DNA from: Ulvibacterium sp965228935
Lineage (GTDB): Bacteria > Bacteroidota > Bacteroidia > Flavobacteriales > Flavobacteriaceae
Length of the DNA stretch: 64,000 bases
Assembly: GCF_965228935.1 (NCBI RefSeq)
Contig: NZ_OZ245846.1
Span: forward strand, 4,278,001-4,342,000
Direction of reading: 5' to 3'
Shown one piece after another: positions 1 through 10,374 of the stretch; position 1 is the stretch's first letter; each line of letters begins with the position of its first letter. Under the pieces are notes generated by a model that was not told where the DNA came from, searched no databases, and worked only from the letters and a program-made list of their open reading frames with translations. A program made the position numbers and the translations under genes.

Positions 1-282
1 CCACCACAGGAGGAGAAAATTATACATCCCAAAAACCAAACCGCATACCGTATTCTTACCATTTCATTTGCTCGTTTACCTAACCATCAAAATTAGTACT
101 TCATCATGATCTATTCTTGCACAAATCAGGCTATGGATTGTACTTTTCCGACTTTTTGATATTTTATGAAATCCTCATGAATCATAGCATGACCCCTTGT
201 TTTAACATATCTGACAGGCATTTATAGCCGTAGGACGATTAAAAAAATGTAACTTAGTGATATATCAAATCCGATAATCCGT

Positions 283-1158
283 ATGGTTCCAAAAATGCAG
301 AAAACCTTGCAATCCTTAAAGTTGACGCTACTCAATATCGGTTATGCCCAACTGGATACCTCGTGGGACTATGACAACGTAATCAGTCCATTTTCCCGCT
401 TGTACTTGATAACCGAGGGTACGGCAAAGATTTATCATAGTTATCAAGAATTTGATTTTAAGGTGGGTTATTTGTATTTGGTGCCCAGCTTCACCTATAG
501 CCGCTACCATTGCGATACCCATCATGAACAATACTATATCAGTTTTTTGGAAGAGGTAGGTAACGGCCTATCCATTTACAACTTAAAACATTTCATATAC
601 GAATCGAAGGCCACGGAAATGGATGTCCATTATTTCAAAAGACTGTTGGAACTCAACCCTGACCGCGCCTTAAAGGACGACAATCCCAAGGTCTATGACA
701 ACCGTGAATCATTATCCCGTTTTGAGAAAATGAACGAAAACCTTTCTACCCCGGCATTCTTGGAGACGCAGGCCTTATTGTTACTTCTATTCTCGCGATT
801 TATTCGCAATGCCAACAGCACCAGAATCAATGCGAAAAATAATTTTAACGGTGTTCTCAGTTATATCGGGGAGCATCTACATGAAGATCTCGGGGTCGCC
901 GATCTAGCCGCTTTTTGCCATTTGAGCGCAGACCATTTTTCTAGGGTATTCCAACAAAAATATGGGATGCGTCCGAGCCGGTATCTACAGACCAAAAGGG
1001 TTGAGCGTGCCGAAACCTTATTATTGACGACAAAAAACTCCATTAAGGAAATCGCGGAAAAGACGGGTTGGGGCAATACGTCCTACTTTACGCGAATCTT
1101 TAAAAAAACCACGGGAAAAACACCCGCGGAATTCCGTCGGGAACGAGCTTTGACCTAG
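283..1158 (+). CDS. AraC-family transcriptional regulator
   Basis: This 291-residue protein has an N-terminal cupin-like sensing half (about residues 30-110) and a C-terminal AraC double helix-turn-helix (about 188-288). The latter is recognisable from the spacing of ADLAAFCHLSADHFSRVF and IKEIAEKTGWGNTSYFTRIF, and from the family signature ending in KTPAEFRR. It should bind DNA as a sugar- or metabolite-responsive activator. It faces the Gfo/Idh oxidoreductase gene tail to tail with a 13-base gap, at the edge of the hexuronate locus, so it plausibly controls part of that locus, but its own targets cannot be read from sequence. The ATG at 283 is used; a second in-frame ATG at 295 is equally possible. 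No gene is visible in the 282 bases upstream. Confidence 0.9.
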   Translation: MVPKMQKTLQSLKLTLLNIGYAQLDTSWDYDNVISPFSRLYLITEGTAKIYHSYQEFDFKVGYLYLVPSFTYSRYHCDTHHEQYYISFLEEVGNGLSIYNLKHFIYESKATEMDVHYFKRLLELNPDRALKDDNPKVYDNRESLSRFEKMNENLSTPAFLETQALLLLLFSRFIRNANSTRINAKNNFNGVLSYIGEHLHEDLGVADLAAFCHLSADHFSRVFQQKYGMRPSRYLQTKRVERAETLLLTTKNSIKEIAEKTGWGNTSYFTRIFKKTTGKTPAEFRRERALT

Positions 1159-1171
1159 TGTTTATGGCAAA

Positions 1172-2500
1172 TCAGAAATCCCTACTTACACGATTCATCA
1201 AGGCATTTGCTTCCGCATCACCTTTAAAATGTTGCTCCACGGGATCCCATTCCAATGTGCGTCCCAAATCATAACCAATATTACATATATTGCCTATGGT
1301 CGCCGAACGATGGCCGGTCTCGACATCGCAGATGGGTTGGGTACGATTTTTAATGGCATCCAGCCAATCCTGATAGTGGTTATCATTGGAGTTATAGAGT
1401 CGGGTATCGGAATCTTTGAGCTCCGCAGTAAGAATCTTTTTGCGACTGGTCTCCAAATAGCTTCTGCTTACATCCAGGGTTCCTTCACTTCCAATGAAGC
1501 GAACACCCCATCCTTTCTCAAAATCCTCGTGCACCATTTCAACCCCATTTTCATAGAACATACGCATTCCGCGGACGGCAGACCTGTCCTTGGGTGGAAT
1601 ATAACGTACCGGACCGGTATGATCCATACCTAAGGCCCACTGGGCAATGTCGAACATATGGGCTCCCCAATCGGTCAAGATGCCGCCACCGGTTTCCTCG
1701 AATTTACGCCAATCCGGAAAGAAGGGGTCACTGGTCGGCGGGGACAGTCTATGATTATAGGGCAATAATGGTGCGGGACCGCACCATGCGTTCCAATCTA
1801 CCTCCTTAGGGGTAGGTTCGGTTTCCATGTTAAAGGGAATGGCCGGATCACCGACATTCACCAAGACTTTTGAGATTTCCCCTACGTAACCGTTTCTAAC
1901 CAGTTCACAGGCCCTTCTGAATTTTTCCCAAGAACGTTGCATGCTACCTACCTGTACAATTCTTTCGGTGCTACGGGCCGTTTCCACCATATCAATTCCT
2001 TCCTTGATGCGTTGGGTCATCGGTTTTTCACAGAAAATATCCTTGCCCGCATTCATGGCATCGATTGCCTGAATGGCATGCCAATGATCAGGAGTAGCGA
2101 TGATAACCGCGTCCACGTCCTTCCTATCCAGAATTTCCTTATAATACCCGGTAGTCCTGACTCCTTTATAGCCGGTCTGTTGTCTTTTCTCGGCATACAT
2201 TTGTTCCACATAACCTTTGAACCAATCGTTTTTAGTGGTCCACACATCGGAACCGGCGACAATTTGGGCATCCTTGGTGTTTTCCAAAAAAACACGAGCC
2301 AAACCTATGGTCTGTTTCCCTAAACCTATGAAGCCCAGGTTTATTCTATCACTAGGGGCAACAAAACCTTTCCCCAGCACATGGCGTGGAATAATGCTAA
2401 CGGCTCCGGCGGCTAAAGCTGTTCTTGAGATAAAACTTCTACGCGAAATTTGAAGGTTGGATTTTTGATTTTTCTTTGAGGGAGAATTTGATTTTTTCAT
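1172..2500 (-). CDS. Gfo/Idh/MocA-family oxidoreductase, Tat-exported
   Basis: The product is an NAD(P)-dependent sugar oxidoreductase-type protein of 442 residues. An N-terminal twin-arginine signal (SRRSFISRTALAAGA, about residues 19-33) predicts folded export to the periplasm. A Rossmann motif (GFIGLGKQ, near residue 57) follows, then the family EKP motif in FCEKPMT, and a C-terminal alpha/beta domain with DWGAHMFDIAQWALG. Periplasmic members of this family are common in Bacteroidota carbohydrate loci; several act on glycosides by a transient-oxidation mechanism, but the substrate here is unknown. It is the last gene of the leftward run that includes the two sulfatases and the hybrid regulator, 106 bases after the second sulfatase, so co-expression is likely. 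Length and domain order are normal for the secreted subgroup. Confidence 0.9.
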   Translation of the reverse strand: MKKSNSPSKKNQKSNLQISRRSFISRTALAAGAVSIIPRHVLGKGFVAPSDRINLGFIGLGKQTIGLARVFLENTKDAQIVAGSDVWTTKNDWFKGYVEQMYAEKRQQTGYKGVRTTGYYKEILDRKDVDAVIIATPDHWHAIQAIDAMNAGKDIFCEKPMTQRIKEGIDMVETARSTERIVQVGSMQRSWEKFRRACELVRNGYVGEISKVLVNVGDPAIPFNMETEPTPKEVDWNAWCGPAPLLPYNHRLSPPTSDPFFPDWRKFEETGGGILTDWGAHMFDIAQWALGMDHTGPVRYIPPKDRSAVRGMRMFYENGVEMVHEDFEKGWGVRFIGSEGTLDVSRSYLETSRKKILTAELKDSDTRLYNSNDNHYQDWLDAIKNRTQPICDVETGHRSATIGNICNIGYDLGRTLEWDPVEQHFKGDAEANALMNRVSRDF

Positions 2501-2606
2501 GGGTAGTATATAGGCTGTTTGATTGCATTAAAGATACGTATTTGTAAAAAATCATACTACAAAAACCGTAAAAGAATTTGCTTTAAATCCGTAGATAAAA
2601 TGGGGG

Positions 2607-4106
2607 TTATGCCCGAATATGGGAAAGATTCAATGTATCCTTCATCTCCTTCTGCAATTTCAACAACTCCCGAAACAACTCGTCCACTTTTTCTTTATAT
2701 GCTTCGTCCTCCGATATGTCGTTCATCTCCTCGGGGTCGTTCCGTAAATCGAACAGCAATATTTTGTTCAGCTTTGGGTATACCATTAGTTTAAAGCCTT
2801 CTTTTCGGATCATTCTTTGCGTGTCCACATAGCTACCATAAATGGATGGATACTGATTCTCCTTCTTTTCGCTAAGCAAGGGCAAGACACTATTAAAGAA
2901 GACATAGGGTGGTTTTTCGATGCCCGCCAAATCCAAGCTTGTGGCCATGGCATCTTGCAGATAGATATCGGCTTCTACCTTTTTAGCCTTAGGAATATTA
3001 GGTCCTGCAATGATAAAGGGAGCCCGGACGCTATGATCAAATTGGGATTGTTTGCCCAAAAGACCATGCCGGCCAACGGATAAACCATGATCGGCCGTAA
3101 ATATGATATAGGTGTTATCCCCTTTTCCGGTGGCTTCCAGGCCTTCCAAAATCTGTCCGATCTGATCGTCCAAATGTGTTATAAGGGCATAGTATTCCTG
3201 AATGTGTTTTTTTACGGCATATTCCGTCCTGGGAAAAGGAGCCAAGGCCTCGTCCCGAAGATCCGGGCCATTGCCTATACCATCCTTGAAGGGGTATTCG
3301 GGCAGAAAGCTCTTGGGTACGCTGATATTTTCCAATGGATATTTGTCCAAATATTCCTGAGGCGCCTGTCTGGGATCGTGGGGTGCGTTGAAGGCAAGAT
3401 ACATGAAAAAAGGCTGGTTACTCTTCCCGGCTTTGTCCAAAAAGCCCAACGCATCGTCTTTGAGAACTTCACTCCAATGCTTACCGCCTTGCCAAAAGCC
3501 CCCGTATTTTTTATCGGTAGGAGACCATAGCGTATCGTTTTCGTTCAAAGGCCTATTATACCCTATCGTCCGAATTTCCGATTCTGAACTTCCACTGTTG
3601 AGCATTTCATTTATAATAGGAATGGTACCCTGATGGCTCCAGGAATCGCGGGGCATTCCCGGACGCACATGTACCACATTCTGAAAAACACTATCGGCCG
3701 GAGCCTTTACATGCCATTTCCCTGTCATATAGGTTTCGTAACCTGATTTTTCCATCAAACGCCCCCATGTCTTTTCCAATTCACTCCCTTGGGACCAATT
3801 TGTCGCCATTTTTTGCGCATCCCAAATACTACGTCCCGAAATAATCATGGAACGCGATGCCACACAAATGGCACCGTTCCATCCACCCATGTTAAAGGCA
3901 TGGGTGAAACTAGTGCCATTCCTTGCCAAACGATCCAAATTCGGTGTTTCTACCTCGTCGTTGCCCAAGGCACGTAGAGCGGAATAGGTCATATCATCGG
4001 CAAAGATGAAAACGATATTGGGTTTGGCCGGTTCTTCCTTTTTTTCGGTTTTACAAGAAAAAATCAGGATATATGGAATTAAGATCAGCAGTTTTTTCAT
4101 GGGCAT
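2607..4106 (-). CDS. Formylglycine-type sulfatase, lipoprotein
   Basis: This 499-residue sulfatase belongs to the alkaline-phosphatase superfamily and should remove sulfate esters from oligosaccharides in the periplasm or at the cell surface. A lipobox (LIFSC, Cys18) marks it as a lipoprotein. The metal-binding start is NIVFIFADD (about 30-38), and the residue converted to formylglycine is Cys81 in CVASR. That motif has Ala where most family members have Pro, which the C-x-(P/A)-x-R pattern tolerates. A second metal-site motif reads FTADHGL, with the downstream GKQSQFDHS stretch typical of the choline-sulfatase/iduronate-sulfatase branch. Its ATG overlaps the stop of the preceding sulfatase gene (TAATG), so the two are translationally coupled; an alternative ATG lies at 4100. 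No formylglycine-generating or anSME enzyme is in the window. Confidence 0.93.
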   Translation of the reverse strand: MPMKKLLILIPYILIFSCKTEKKEEPAKPNIVFIFADDMTYSALRALGNDEVETPNLDRLARNGTSFTHAFNMGGWNGAICVASRSMIISGRSIWDAQKMATNWSQGSELEKTWGRLMEKSGYETYMTGKWHVKAPADSVFQNVVHVRPGMPRDSWSHQGTIPIINEMLNSGSSESEIRTIGYNRPLNENDTLWSPTDKKYGGFWQGGKHWSEVLKDDALGFLDKAGKSNQPFFMYLAFNAPHDPRQAPQEYLDKYPLENISVPKSFLPEYPFKDGIGNGPDLRDEALAPFPRTEYAVKKHIQEYYALITHLDDQIGQILEGLEATGKGDNTYIIFTADHGLSVGRHGLLGKQSQFDHSVRAPFIIAGPNIPKAKKVEADIYLQDAMATSLDLAGIEKPPYVFFNSVLPLLSEKKENQYPSIYGSYVDTQRMIRKEGFKLMVYPKLNKILLFDLRNDPEEMNDISEDEAYKEKVDELFRELLKLQKEMKDTLNLSHIRA

Positions 4107-5917
4107 TACAATTTTTCAATCTGTGTATAGTAGGATGGGATTATGCCTCCTTGGACATTGATGAAATTACTCTTTAATTTATAGCTTCCTTTTTTCAATT
4201 TTCCCTTCACAATTGCGAATGGTTTGTTATTGTCCACATCGACCTGAAAAACCATATCCCCCAATTCTACCACAGCCCTTGACGGATGTATTTTTTTCCC
4301 TTCCGGCAATCCATCCCTAAAGGGCGTTCCGGGAATTTCTTCCGCTATGGCATTTAATGATAGATTCGACTCGGGCGGATAACGATGCAATTGAAATTGG
4401 TAATCCCCGTCCTCCACTACTTTTATGTTATAGAATCCGTCCGGGGAAAGCTCGCCCTTACGAATTTGAACCTGGTTCCAAGGGAGCCCGTCAGTAGTAT
4501 GCATATCGTGTATGGTAATCAACACCGGGTTTGCTCCGGAAGTCCCCAAAGGAATTTCGGCATACCTCACATCCAGTTCCACAGTTGACCACCATTTATC
4601 ATAGAACGCCTGCATTTTGGAAACCACATCGGGATATTGTTCGGCAACATCGGTCTGCTGGCCCGGATCATCTTCTGTATTGTAAAGTTCAACACCGTTA
4701 ACAAGACGCCATTTGGTGGACATTACACAGGGATACCTGCCTTTTAAGGGCCATTGGTTGCGCTGTGTATCCACTACCAGCATGCGATCCTTGGATTGTT
4801 CCTCTCCAGTGAGGATTTTTGCCATGCTGGTGCCATCCAGCGGGTTTTTGGGAGTATAGGGAATGCCAACCAAATCGGTCAATGTCGGCAGCAAGTCTAC
4901 ATGGGATACCAGCTCATTGGAGGCCGTTCCCTTAAGAATGTTGCCATTGGGCCAGCCCATAAAAAAAGGTACTTTATGTCCTCCATCGTAATTGCTTCCT
5001 TTAATTCCCCTAAGACCGGCATTGAACCCCAGCATTTTGTCATCTGCCGTTCGGGATATACCCAAAGCCGTACCATTGTCCGTGGTAAAAATTAATATCG
5101 TGTCGTCGAAAAGTTTCTTTTCCTTTAGATAGGCGACCAGTCTTCCAAAGTTATCGTCGATATTGGATACCATGCCGTAAAAGCGTTTTTGCTTTTCGGT
5201 CAAGTTGGCCTCCTCATACATTTTGGCATATTTTTCCGGGACATTGAAAGGGCCATGTGCCGCATTCGGGGCCAAATACAGAAAGAAGGGGGGGTTAACA
5301 TCACGCCCTTGTAAAAAGTCCATCGCCTCGTTGAACCAAACATCCGTACAATACCCTTCAAACTTTTGGGGCGTTCCATTTCGGAAATAGGTATCGTCAA
5401 AATAGTCATTGTTCCAAAAGTCAGGCGTTTGTCCCACTCCCCCGCCTCCATGATAAATGGCATATGCAAACCCCCTATCGTGAGGACGAAAGGGATAGTT
5501 GTCCCCTAAATGCCATTTTCCGAACATAGCCGTGTCATACCCATTGTCGGCAAAGACCTCGGCAATGGTCTCTTCGGTTTCCAACAAAATAGAGCACCCG
5601 GCAATGGTATGCCAAGCATTATTAAGATTGGCGTTACGACCTGTCATAATACCGGCCCTCGTGGGTGCACATGTGGTACCTACATGAAAATTGGTCAGCT
5701 CCAAGGATTCGGTAGCAAAACGATCCAAATGTGGCGTTTTTGTGTAGGGATTACCATGATACCCCAAATCGCCATACCCCTGATCATCGGTTACAATAAG
5801 TATTACATTGGGCCTTTTGGATAAGGGTTCGGATACCGAGGCGTTTTCCTTACATCCCGAAACTATCAGCAAAAGGAAAAAAAATAGAAGGCTAGAGATA
5901 ATATTAAAATGTTTCAT
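4106..5917 (-). CDS. Arylsulfatase A-type sulfatase with C-terminal extension, lipoprotein
   Basis: This 603-residue sulfatase carries a lipoprotein signal (LIVSGC, Cys22), the metal motif NVILIVTDDQGYGD, and a canonical formylglycine site CAPTR with Cys83. It should desulfate oligosaccharides outside the cytoplasm. The catalytic domain ends near residue 450; about 150 further residues form an extra beta-rich C-terminal region that is not part of the core fold. I chose the ATG at 5917 over the ATG at 5947 because it starts directly at a good signal peptide (MKHFNIISSLL) and leaves a 10-base gap after the stop of the upstream hybrid regulator gene, whereas the upstream start would overlap that gene. 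It lies in an operon with the second sulfatase and probably with the regulator. Confidence 0.93.
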   Translation of the reverse strand: MKHFNIISSLLFFFLLLIVSGCKENASVSEPLSKRPNVILIVTDDQGYGDLGYHGNPYTKTPHLDRFATESLELTNFHVGTTCAPTRAGIMTGRNANLNNAWHTIAGCSILLETEETIAEVFADNGYDTAMFGKWHLGDNYPFRPHDRGFAYAIYHGGGGVGQTPDFWNNDYFDDTYFRNGTPQKFEGYCTDVWFNEAMDFLQGRDVNPPFFLYLAPNAAHGPFNVPEKYAKMYEEANLTEKQKRFYGMVSNIDDNFGRLVAYLKEKKLFDDTILIFTTDNGTALGISRTADDKMLGFNAGLRGIKGSNYDGGHKVPFFMGWPNGNILKGTASNELVSHVDLLPTLTDLVGIPYTPKNPLDGTSMAKILTGEEQSKDRMLVVDTQRNQWPLKGRYPCVMSTKWRLVNGVELYNTEDDPGQQTDVAEQYPDVVSKMQAFYDKWWSTVELDVRYAEIPLGTSGANPVLITIHDMHTTDGLPWNQVQIRKGELSPDGFYNIKVVEDGDYQFQLHRYPPESNLSLNAIAEEIPGTPFRDGLPEGKKIHPSRAVVELGDMVFQVDVDNNKPFAIVKGKLKKGSYKLKSNFINVQGGIIPSYYTQIEKL

Positions 5918-5927
5918 AATGCCATTG

Positions 5928-8900
5928 TTATATGCCTGCAGCTTCATTTGTACTTTTCATTTTTGAGACGTATTCACTGGGAATTACCCCGAACTGCTTC
6001 TTAAAGCACTTGGAAAAATAGGAGGCCGTATTAAAACCGGTCATATACATAATTTCCTTGACGGAGAGATCACTACTTTCAAAAAGTTGCACAGCTCTTT
6101 TAAGGCGTACATTTCTAATGAATTCACTAGAAGATAATCCGGTCAATTCCTTGAATTTCAAATATAGGTTACTACGGCTTAATCCCATTTCCTTGACCAT
6201 CATTTCCACATTAAAATCAGTATTCATCATATGCTTCTCAACAATTTCTATGGCCTGGTTCAAGAATTTTTCATCTGTGGAAGTCACGGTAACTTCGCCG
6301 GGCCGTATGGCGATATCCCTGTTGAATCGCTTGCGAAGCTCATTTCTTTGCTTCACTATATTCGCCAGCTTTAGCTTCAACAGTTCCATGTTGAAAGGTT
6401 TCGTCAAGTAATCATCGGCACCGGTTTTAAGGCCTTCCAACTTACTCTCTTCAGAAGATTTGGCCGTGAGCATTATTATTGGAATATGACTGGTCTCTTC
6501 CTGGGCCTTGATGGCGTTGCAAAATTCAATACCATCCATAACGGGCATCAGGACATCGCTCAAAATAACATTGGGCACTACTTTATTGGCAAGCTCCAAT
6601 CCTTGTTTTCCATTTTCGGCTTCGCAGATCGTATATTGATTTCCCAATGACTGTCCTATAAATGCCCGTATATCCGGATTGTCATCAACAATGAGCAACA
6701 CCGGTAGTTTTGATCTGGATTTTGATAAGCTCTCATCAACCAATTCATCGTTTATACCGATAGCAAAAGACTCGGCTACGGAAGAGCGTACCAAAAAGTC
6801 GTTCTCCGAGGCCTCCTTACAGGTAATCTCGTCTATATTAAGATAGGATTCTTTTTTAGCGGGCAATAGAATGGTAAATTCGGTTCCTCCACCAGGTTCG
6901 CTGGTAACATCGATACGACCTTGATGCAATTCTACCAGATCCTTGGTAAATGAAAGTCCGATGCCCATCCCTTCAGGATTCACTTTTTTACCTTCCTTTT
7001 CAACATAAAAACGTCTAAAAATTTCTTCCAACTTGTCCTTTTCTATTCCCGCTCCTGAATCCTTGATACGAATGGCCACGTAATCTACCTGTTGGAAGTT
7101 CTCCAATCCAATTTCAATTTTAATAGCACCATTTTCCGGAGTAAACTTAAAAGCATTGGACAATAAGTTATTGATTATTTTTTCCAAGGCCTCATGATCA
7201 AACCAAGATAACAGGTTTTCCTGGGAACTCTCAATTTTGAGTTGGATCATTTTTTTAAGTGCCAAAAATTGGAAGGGTTCAACGACTTCCTTTATAAAGG
7301 CAATGATATCCGTATTCCGCACTACCAATCGCATCTTGCCCTGATTGATTTTTCTAAAGTCCAATAGCTGGTTTACCAAACGAAGCAGATAATTCGTGTT
7401 TTTGTGCATCAACGTATATTGATCTTGAACCGCTTTTTGTCCCAGACTATTCCCGTTTTTTTGTAAATATTCCAAGGGGCCCTTTATAAGGGTAAGGGGA
7501 GTACGGAATTCATGGGAAATGTTGGTAAAAAACTCTAGCTTAACCCTTTGCAATTCTTCGTATTGCTCCTTTTCCATATGCTCCAGTTGCAATTGATGTT
7601 TTTCCGTGGTGCGTATAAACGTGTACCGCCAGAAAAGCAAAAGTAGACCTAGGGCCAACAACCCGTATACAACATATGCTATGGAGGTACGCCAAAATGG
7701 CGGGACGATCCTTATTCTCATTTCAGTTGGTGTTGGATCCCAAAGGCCGTCGTTGTTTGATGCCCTTACCCTTAACGTATATAAACCGGGAGCAAGGTTT
7801 GTATAGGTTGCGAACCGTTTGTCCGAAGAGGTCTTTATCCAATCTTCATCAAAACCTTCCAACATATAGGCAAATTTATTTTTTCTGGGAGCCGCGTAAT
7901 GAAGTGCGGCAAATTCAAAGGAGAAACTATTTTCCTTGTACTTCAGCCGAATTTCATCCGAAAGGGCAATGGTCTTTTTTAAAATAGACCTACCATTGAT
8001 TTTTTGGCCCACTGCAACGGATTGATTGGATATTAAAAAATCGGTTATGACCGTTTCGGCCATGGAATTGTTTTCCCGAATATCATCGGGATAAAAGGAA
8101 TTGAAACCATTTACACCCCCGAAGAGCATTTCCCCATCCGCTCTTTTTAAACAGGCCAGTTCCTGAAACTCATTGCTTTGTAATCCATCATTTACATCAT
8201 AATTGGTAAAAACCTCTTTTTTGGGATCGAACCTGGACAAACCCTGGTTCGTGGACAGCCAAAGATTGCCCGTTTCATCCTCCAAAATTCCTTTAATGAC
8301 ATTATTGGGCAGTCCATCGGATTCCAAATAGGAAATAAAGGTTTCTGGGCCACCATCTTTCGAAGGGATAAATCTGTTCAACCCTCCTCCAAAGGTCCCT
8401 ATCCACAAATTCCCCGCACTACTCTCATATATGGCCAAAATATAATCGTGACTTAAACTTCTTGCGTTCCCGGGTACATTTTTAAAAACCTCAAAACGGG
8501 GTTTTATCTTGGTTTTTTCCGAAGGTTTCAATCTGCACAATCCGTTCCCGGTGGCAATCCAGATATTACCTTGGCTATCCTCAAAAACATTGCGAATGAT
8601 ATCGCTAGAAATACCTTCGGAATCTACAACACTGTTACTAAAAACATCCTTTTCATAATCATTTTCCTTGGGTATCCATCGCTGAAGCCCGCCTCCATAG
8701 GTTCCCACCCATAAAATCCCATCACTGTCCTTCAGAAGGGTAAAAACACTCTGGGCCACATCTGGAAAGGGATGTATATCACTGTCCTGAATTTTGCCGG
8801 GTTTATCAATGTTAAGTCGGTACAGCCCTGGAGTGCCTTCTACTCCGATCAATAAAGTCTTGCCGTCTTTTGTTCCGATCTCTTCCAAGGCAAAGGGTTT

Positions 8901-10160
8901 GGACACGGATTGAAAAATCTTGAAGTTGTCGTATGATCGATCGTTTTTCCCGGAGACCATCATATTAAGTCCCCCGCCTTCGGTACCTATCCATAGTGTC
9001 CCTTGACTATCCTCAAACATGACCCTGATCTTGTCATAACTAAGGCTATTGGGATCTAAAGTCTTGCGTACGTGCAAAAACTGTTTCCGTTCAGGATCGT
9101 ATTTGTTGATGCCTCCCCCATTCGTACCTACCCAAATAATACCGCTGCGATCCAAAAACAGGGATTTAATGATATTCTTGCTTATACTACTTTCATCCAA
9201 GGGATTGTATACAAACTTGTCCAAAAGGTCAGGTAATTTATTGCCGGAAGCATTCTCAAAATAAAGAAGTCCGTTATAGGTACCGCCCCAGATATTTCCT
9301 TGGTTGTCAACAAGAAGTGTATTATAATTTCCTTCGGCTATCTTATGGACTTTGGCAAAGTCATGCCCTCCTTCCTGTATAAAAAGACCACTGTCCGAGC
9401 CTATTACAAGTCTTCCGAACTTATCCTGGGCGATACAGCCCACAATGACCTCGGGCAACCCTAAAGCTTCGTTCAGGGATCGAAAATAAATATCCCCGTT
9501 CTCGTCCCTGGACATTTTGTACAAACCGCCTACGCCACCAACGTATAACTGGTTTCTATTATCCTCAAAAACATCATATATCAGTTTTCCATCCCAACCT
9601 GTGCGATATGAGGCGTATTCCAGATGATACTTTTGAAACACCACTGAATCTTGGCCTTTGTTTAAATCCAGCATGTTGAGCCCGCTATTCGTACCGATCC
9701 ACAACCTATTCCGATGATCTACGAACAAGTCGGATACATGATCGTTACCAAGACTTTCCATATTGCCTTCCTCATGGGTAAATGCCTTGAAAGTTTCCGT
9801 AGATCTATCAAAGAAATTCAGTCCACGACCCGTAGTCCCTATCCATAGATTCCCACTTCGATCATCAACTACATTATAAATGAGATTACTATTAATGCTT
9901 CCCTCTTTGTTTGTGTCAGGATTATAAACGGTAAAATCATAGCCATCGAACTTGTTGAGGCCGTCATGGGTACCGAACCACATAAAACCATGCTTATCCT
10001 GAAAAATACAGTTGATATCATTTTGGGAAAGCCCTTCATTGGTAGTAATGTGATCAAAGGAAACTTTGCCTTGCGACCAGCCTTCGCCAATATTTGTCAC
10101 GAAAAGGACGCAGACAAGATTAACGGTTCGCAAAAAAATGTTGAAGGAGGTCATTTTCAT
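5928..10160 (-). CDS. Hybrid two-component system regulator (HTCS)
   Basis: A complete one-polypeptide sensor-regulator of 1410 residues. After an N-terminal signal comes a large periplasmic part made of many Reg_prop beta-propeller repeats (recurring GxLWIGT and GNxWIG motifs, about 30-740) and a Y_Y_Y domain (about 745-815). One membrane span sits at about 823-848. The cytoplasmic part has a HisKA domain with His883 in SHEFRTP, an HATPase domain (NNLLSNAFKFTP), a receiver domain with phospho-acceptor Asp1202 in LSDVLMPVMDG, and a C-terminal AraC-type helix-turn-helix (about 1300-1405). HTCS proteins bind an oligosaccharide in the periplasm and switch on the linked utilisation genes. The two sulfatase genes follow directly, so they are the probable targets. 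All catalytic residues are present. Confidence 0.97.
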   Translation of the reverse strand: MKMTSFNIFLRTVNLVCVLFVTNIGEGWSQGKVSFDHITTNEGLSQNDINCIFQDKHGFMWFGTHDGLNKFDGYDFTVYNPDTNKEGSINSNLIYNVVDDRSGNLWIGTTGRGLNFFDRSTETFKAFTHEEGNMESLGNDHVSDLFVDHRNRLWIGTNSGLNMLDLNKGQDSVVFQKYHLEYASYRTGWDGKLIYDVFEDNRNQLYVGGVGGLYKMSRDENGDIYFRSLNEALGLPEVIVGCIAQDKFGRLVIGSDSGLFIQEGGHDFAKVHKIAEGNYNTLLVDNQGNIWGGTYNGLLYFENASGNKLPDLLDKFVYNPLDESSISKNIIKSLFLDRSGIIWVGTNGGGINKYDPERKQFLHVRKTLDPNSLSYDKIRVMFEDSQGTLWIGTEGGGLNMMVSGKNDRSYDNFKIFQSVSKPFALEEIGTKDGKTLLIGVEGTPGLYRLNIDKPGKIQDSDIHPFPDVAQSVFTLLKDSDGILWVGTYGGGLQRWIPKENDYEKDVFSNSVVDSEGISSDIIRNVFEDSQGNIWIATGNGLCRLKPSEKTKIKPRFEVFKNVPGNARSLSHDYILAIYESSAGNLWIGTFGGGLNRFIPSKDGGPETFISYLESDGLPNNVIKGILEDETGNLWLSTNQGLSRFDPKKEVFTNYDVNDGLQSNEFQELACLKRADGEMLFGGVNGFNSFYPDDIRENNSMAETVITDFLISNQSVAVGQKINGRSILKKTIALSDEIRLKYKENSFSFEFAALHYAAPRKNKFAYMLEGFDEDWIKTSSDKRFATYTNLAPGLYTLRVRASNNDGLWDPTPTEMRIRIVPPFWRTSIAYVVYGLLALGLLLLFWRYTFIRTTEKHQLQLEHMEKEQYEELQRVKLEFFTNISHEFRTPLTLIKGPLEYLQKNGNSLGQKAVQDQYTLMHKNTNYLLRLVNQLLDFRKINQGKMRLVVRNTDIIAFIKEVVEPFQFLALKKMIQLKIESSQENLLSWFDHEALEKIINNLLSNAFKFTPENGAIKIEIGLENFQQVDYVAIRIKDSGAGIEKDKLEEIFRRFYVEKEGKKVNPEGMGIGLSFTKDLVELHQGRIDVTSEPGGGTEFTILLPAKKESYLNIDEITCKEASENDFLVRSSVAESFAIGINDELVDESLSKSRSKLPVLLIVDDNPDIRAFIGQSLGNQYTICEAENGKQGLELANKVVPNVILSDVLMPVMDGIEFCNAIKAQEETSHIPIIMLTAKSSEESKLEGLKTGADDYLTKPFNMELLKLKLANIVKQRNELRKRFNRDIAIRPGEVTVTSTDEKFLNQAIEIVEKHMMNTDFNVEMMVKEMGLSRSNLYLKFKELTGLSSSEFIRNVRLKRAVQLFESSDLSVKEIMYMTGFNTASYFSKCFKKQFGVIPSEYVSKMKSTNEAAGI

Positions 10161-10374
10161 ATGTCGGTAAGAGAACGTATTAAATATACCAAATTATACC
10201 TCAGGCTCTTATGTTGATGAAATCAAAAAATGGATATAATTTTTCGATAGGGTATAAAACCCATTCTTTTGGGATTTTTGGTTTACAACCAAAACTCTGG
10301 AAAAAAACGTTCCAACAATATCATATATCATTCAAAGACTACAACAAATGATTCGCTCTAAAACACTGGTATGG

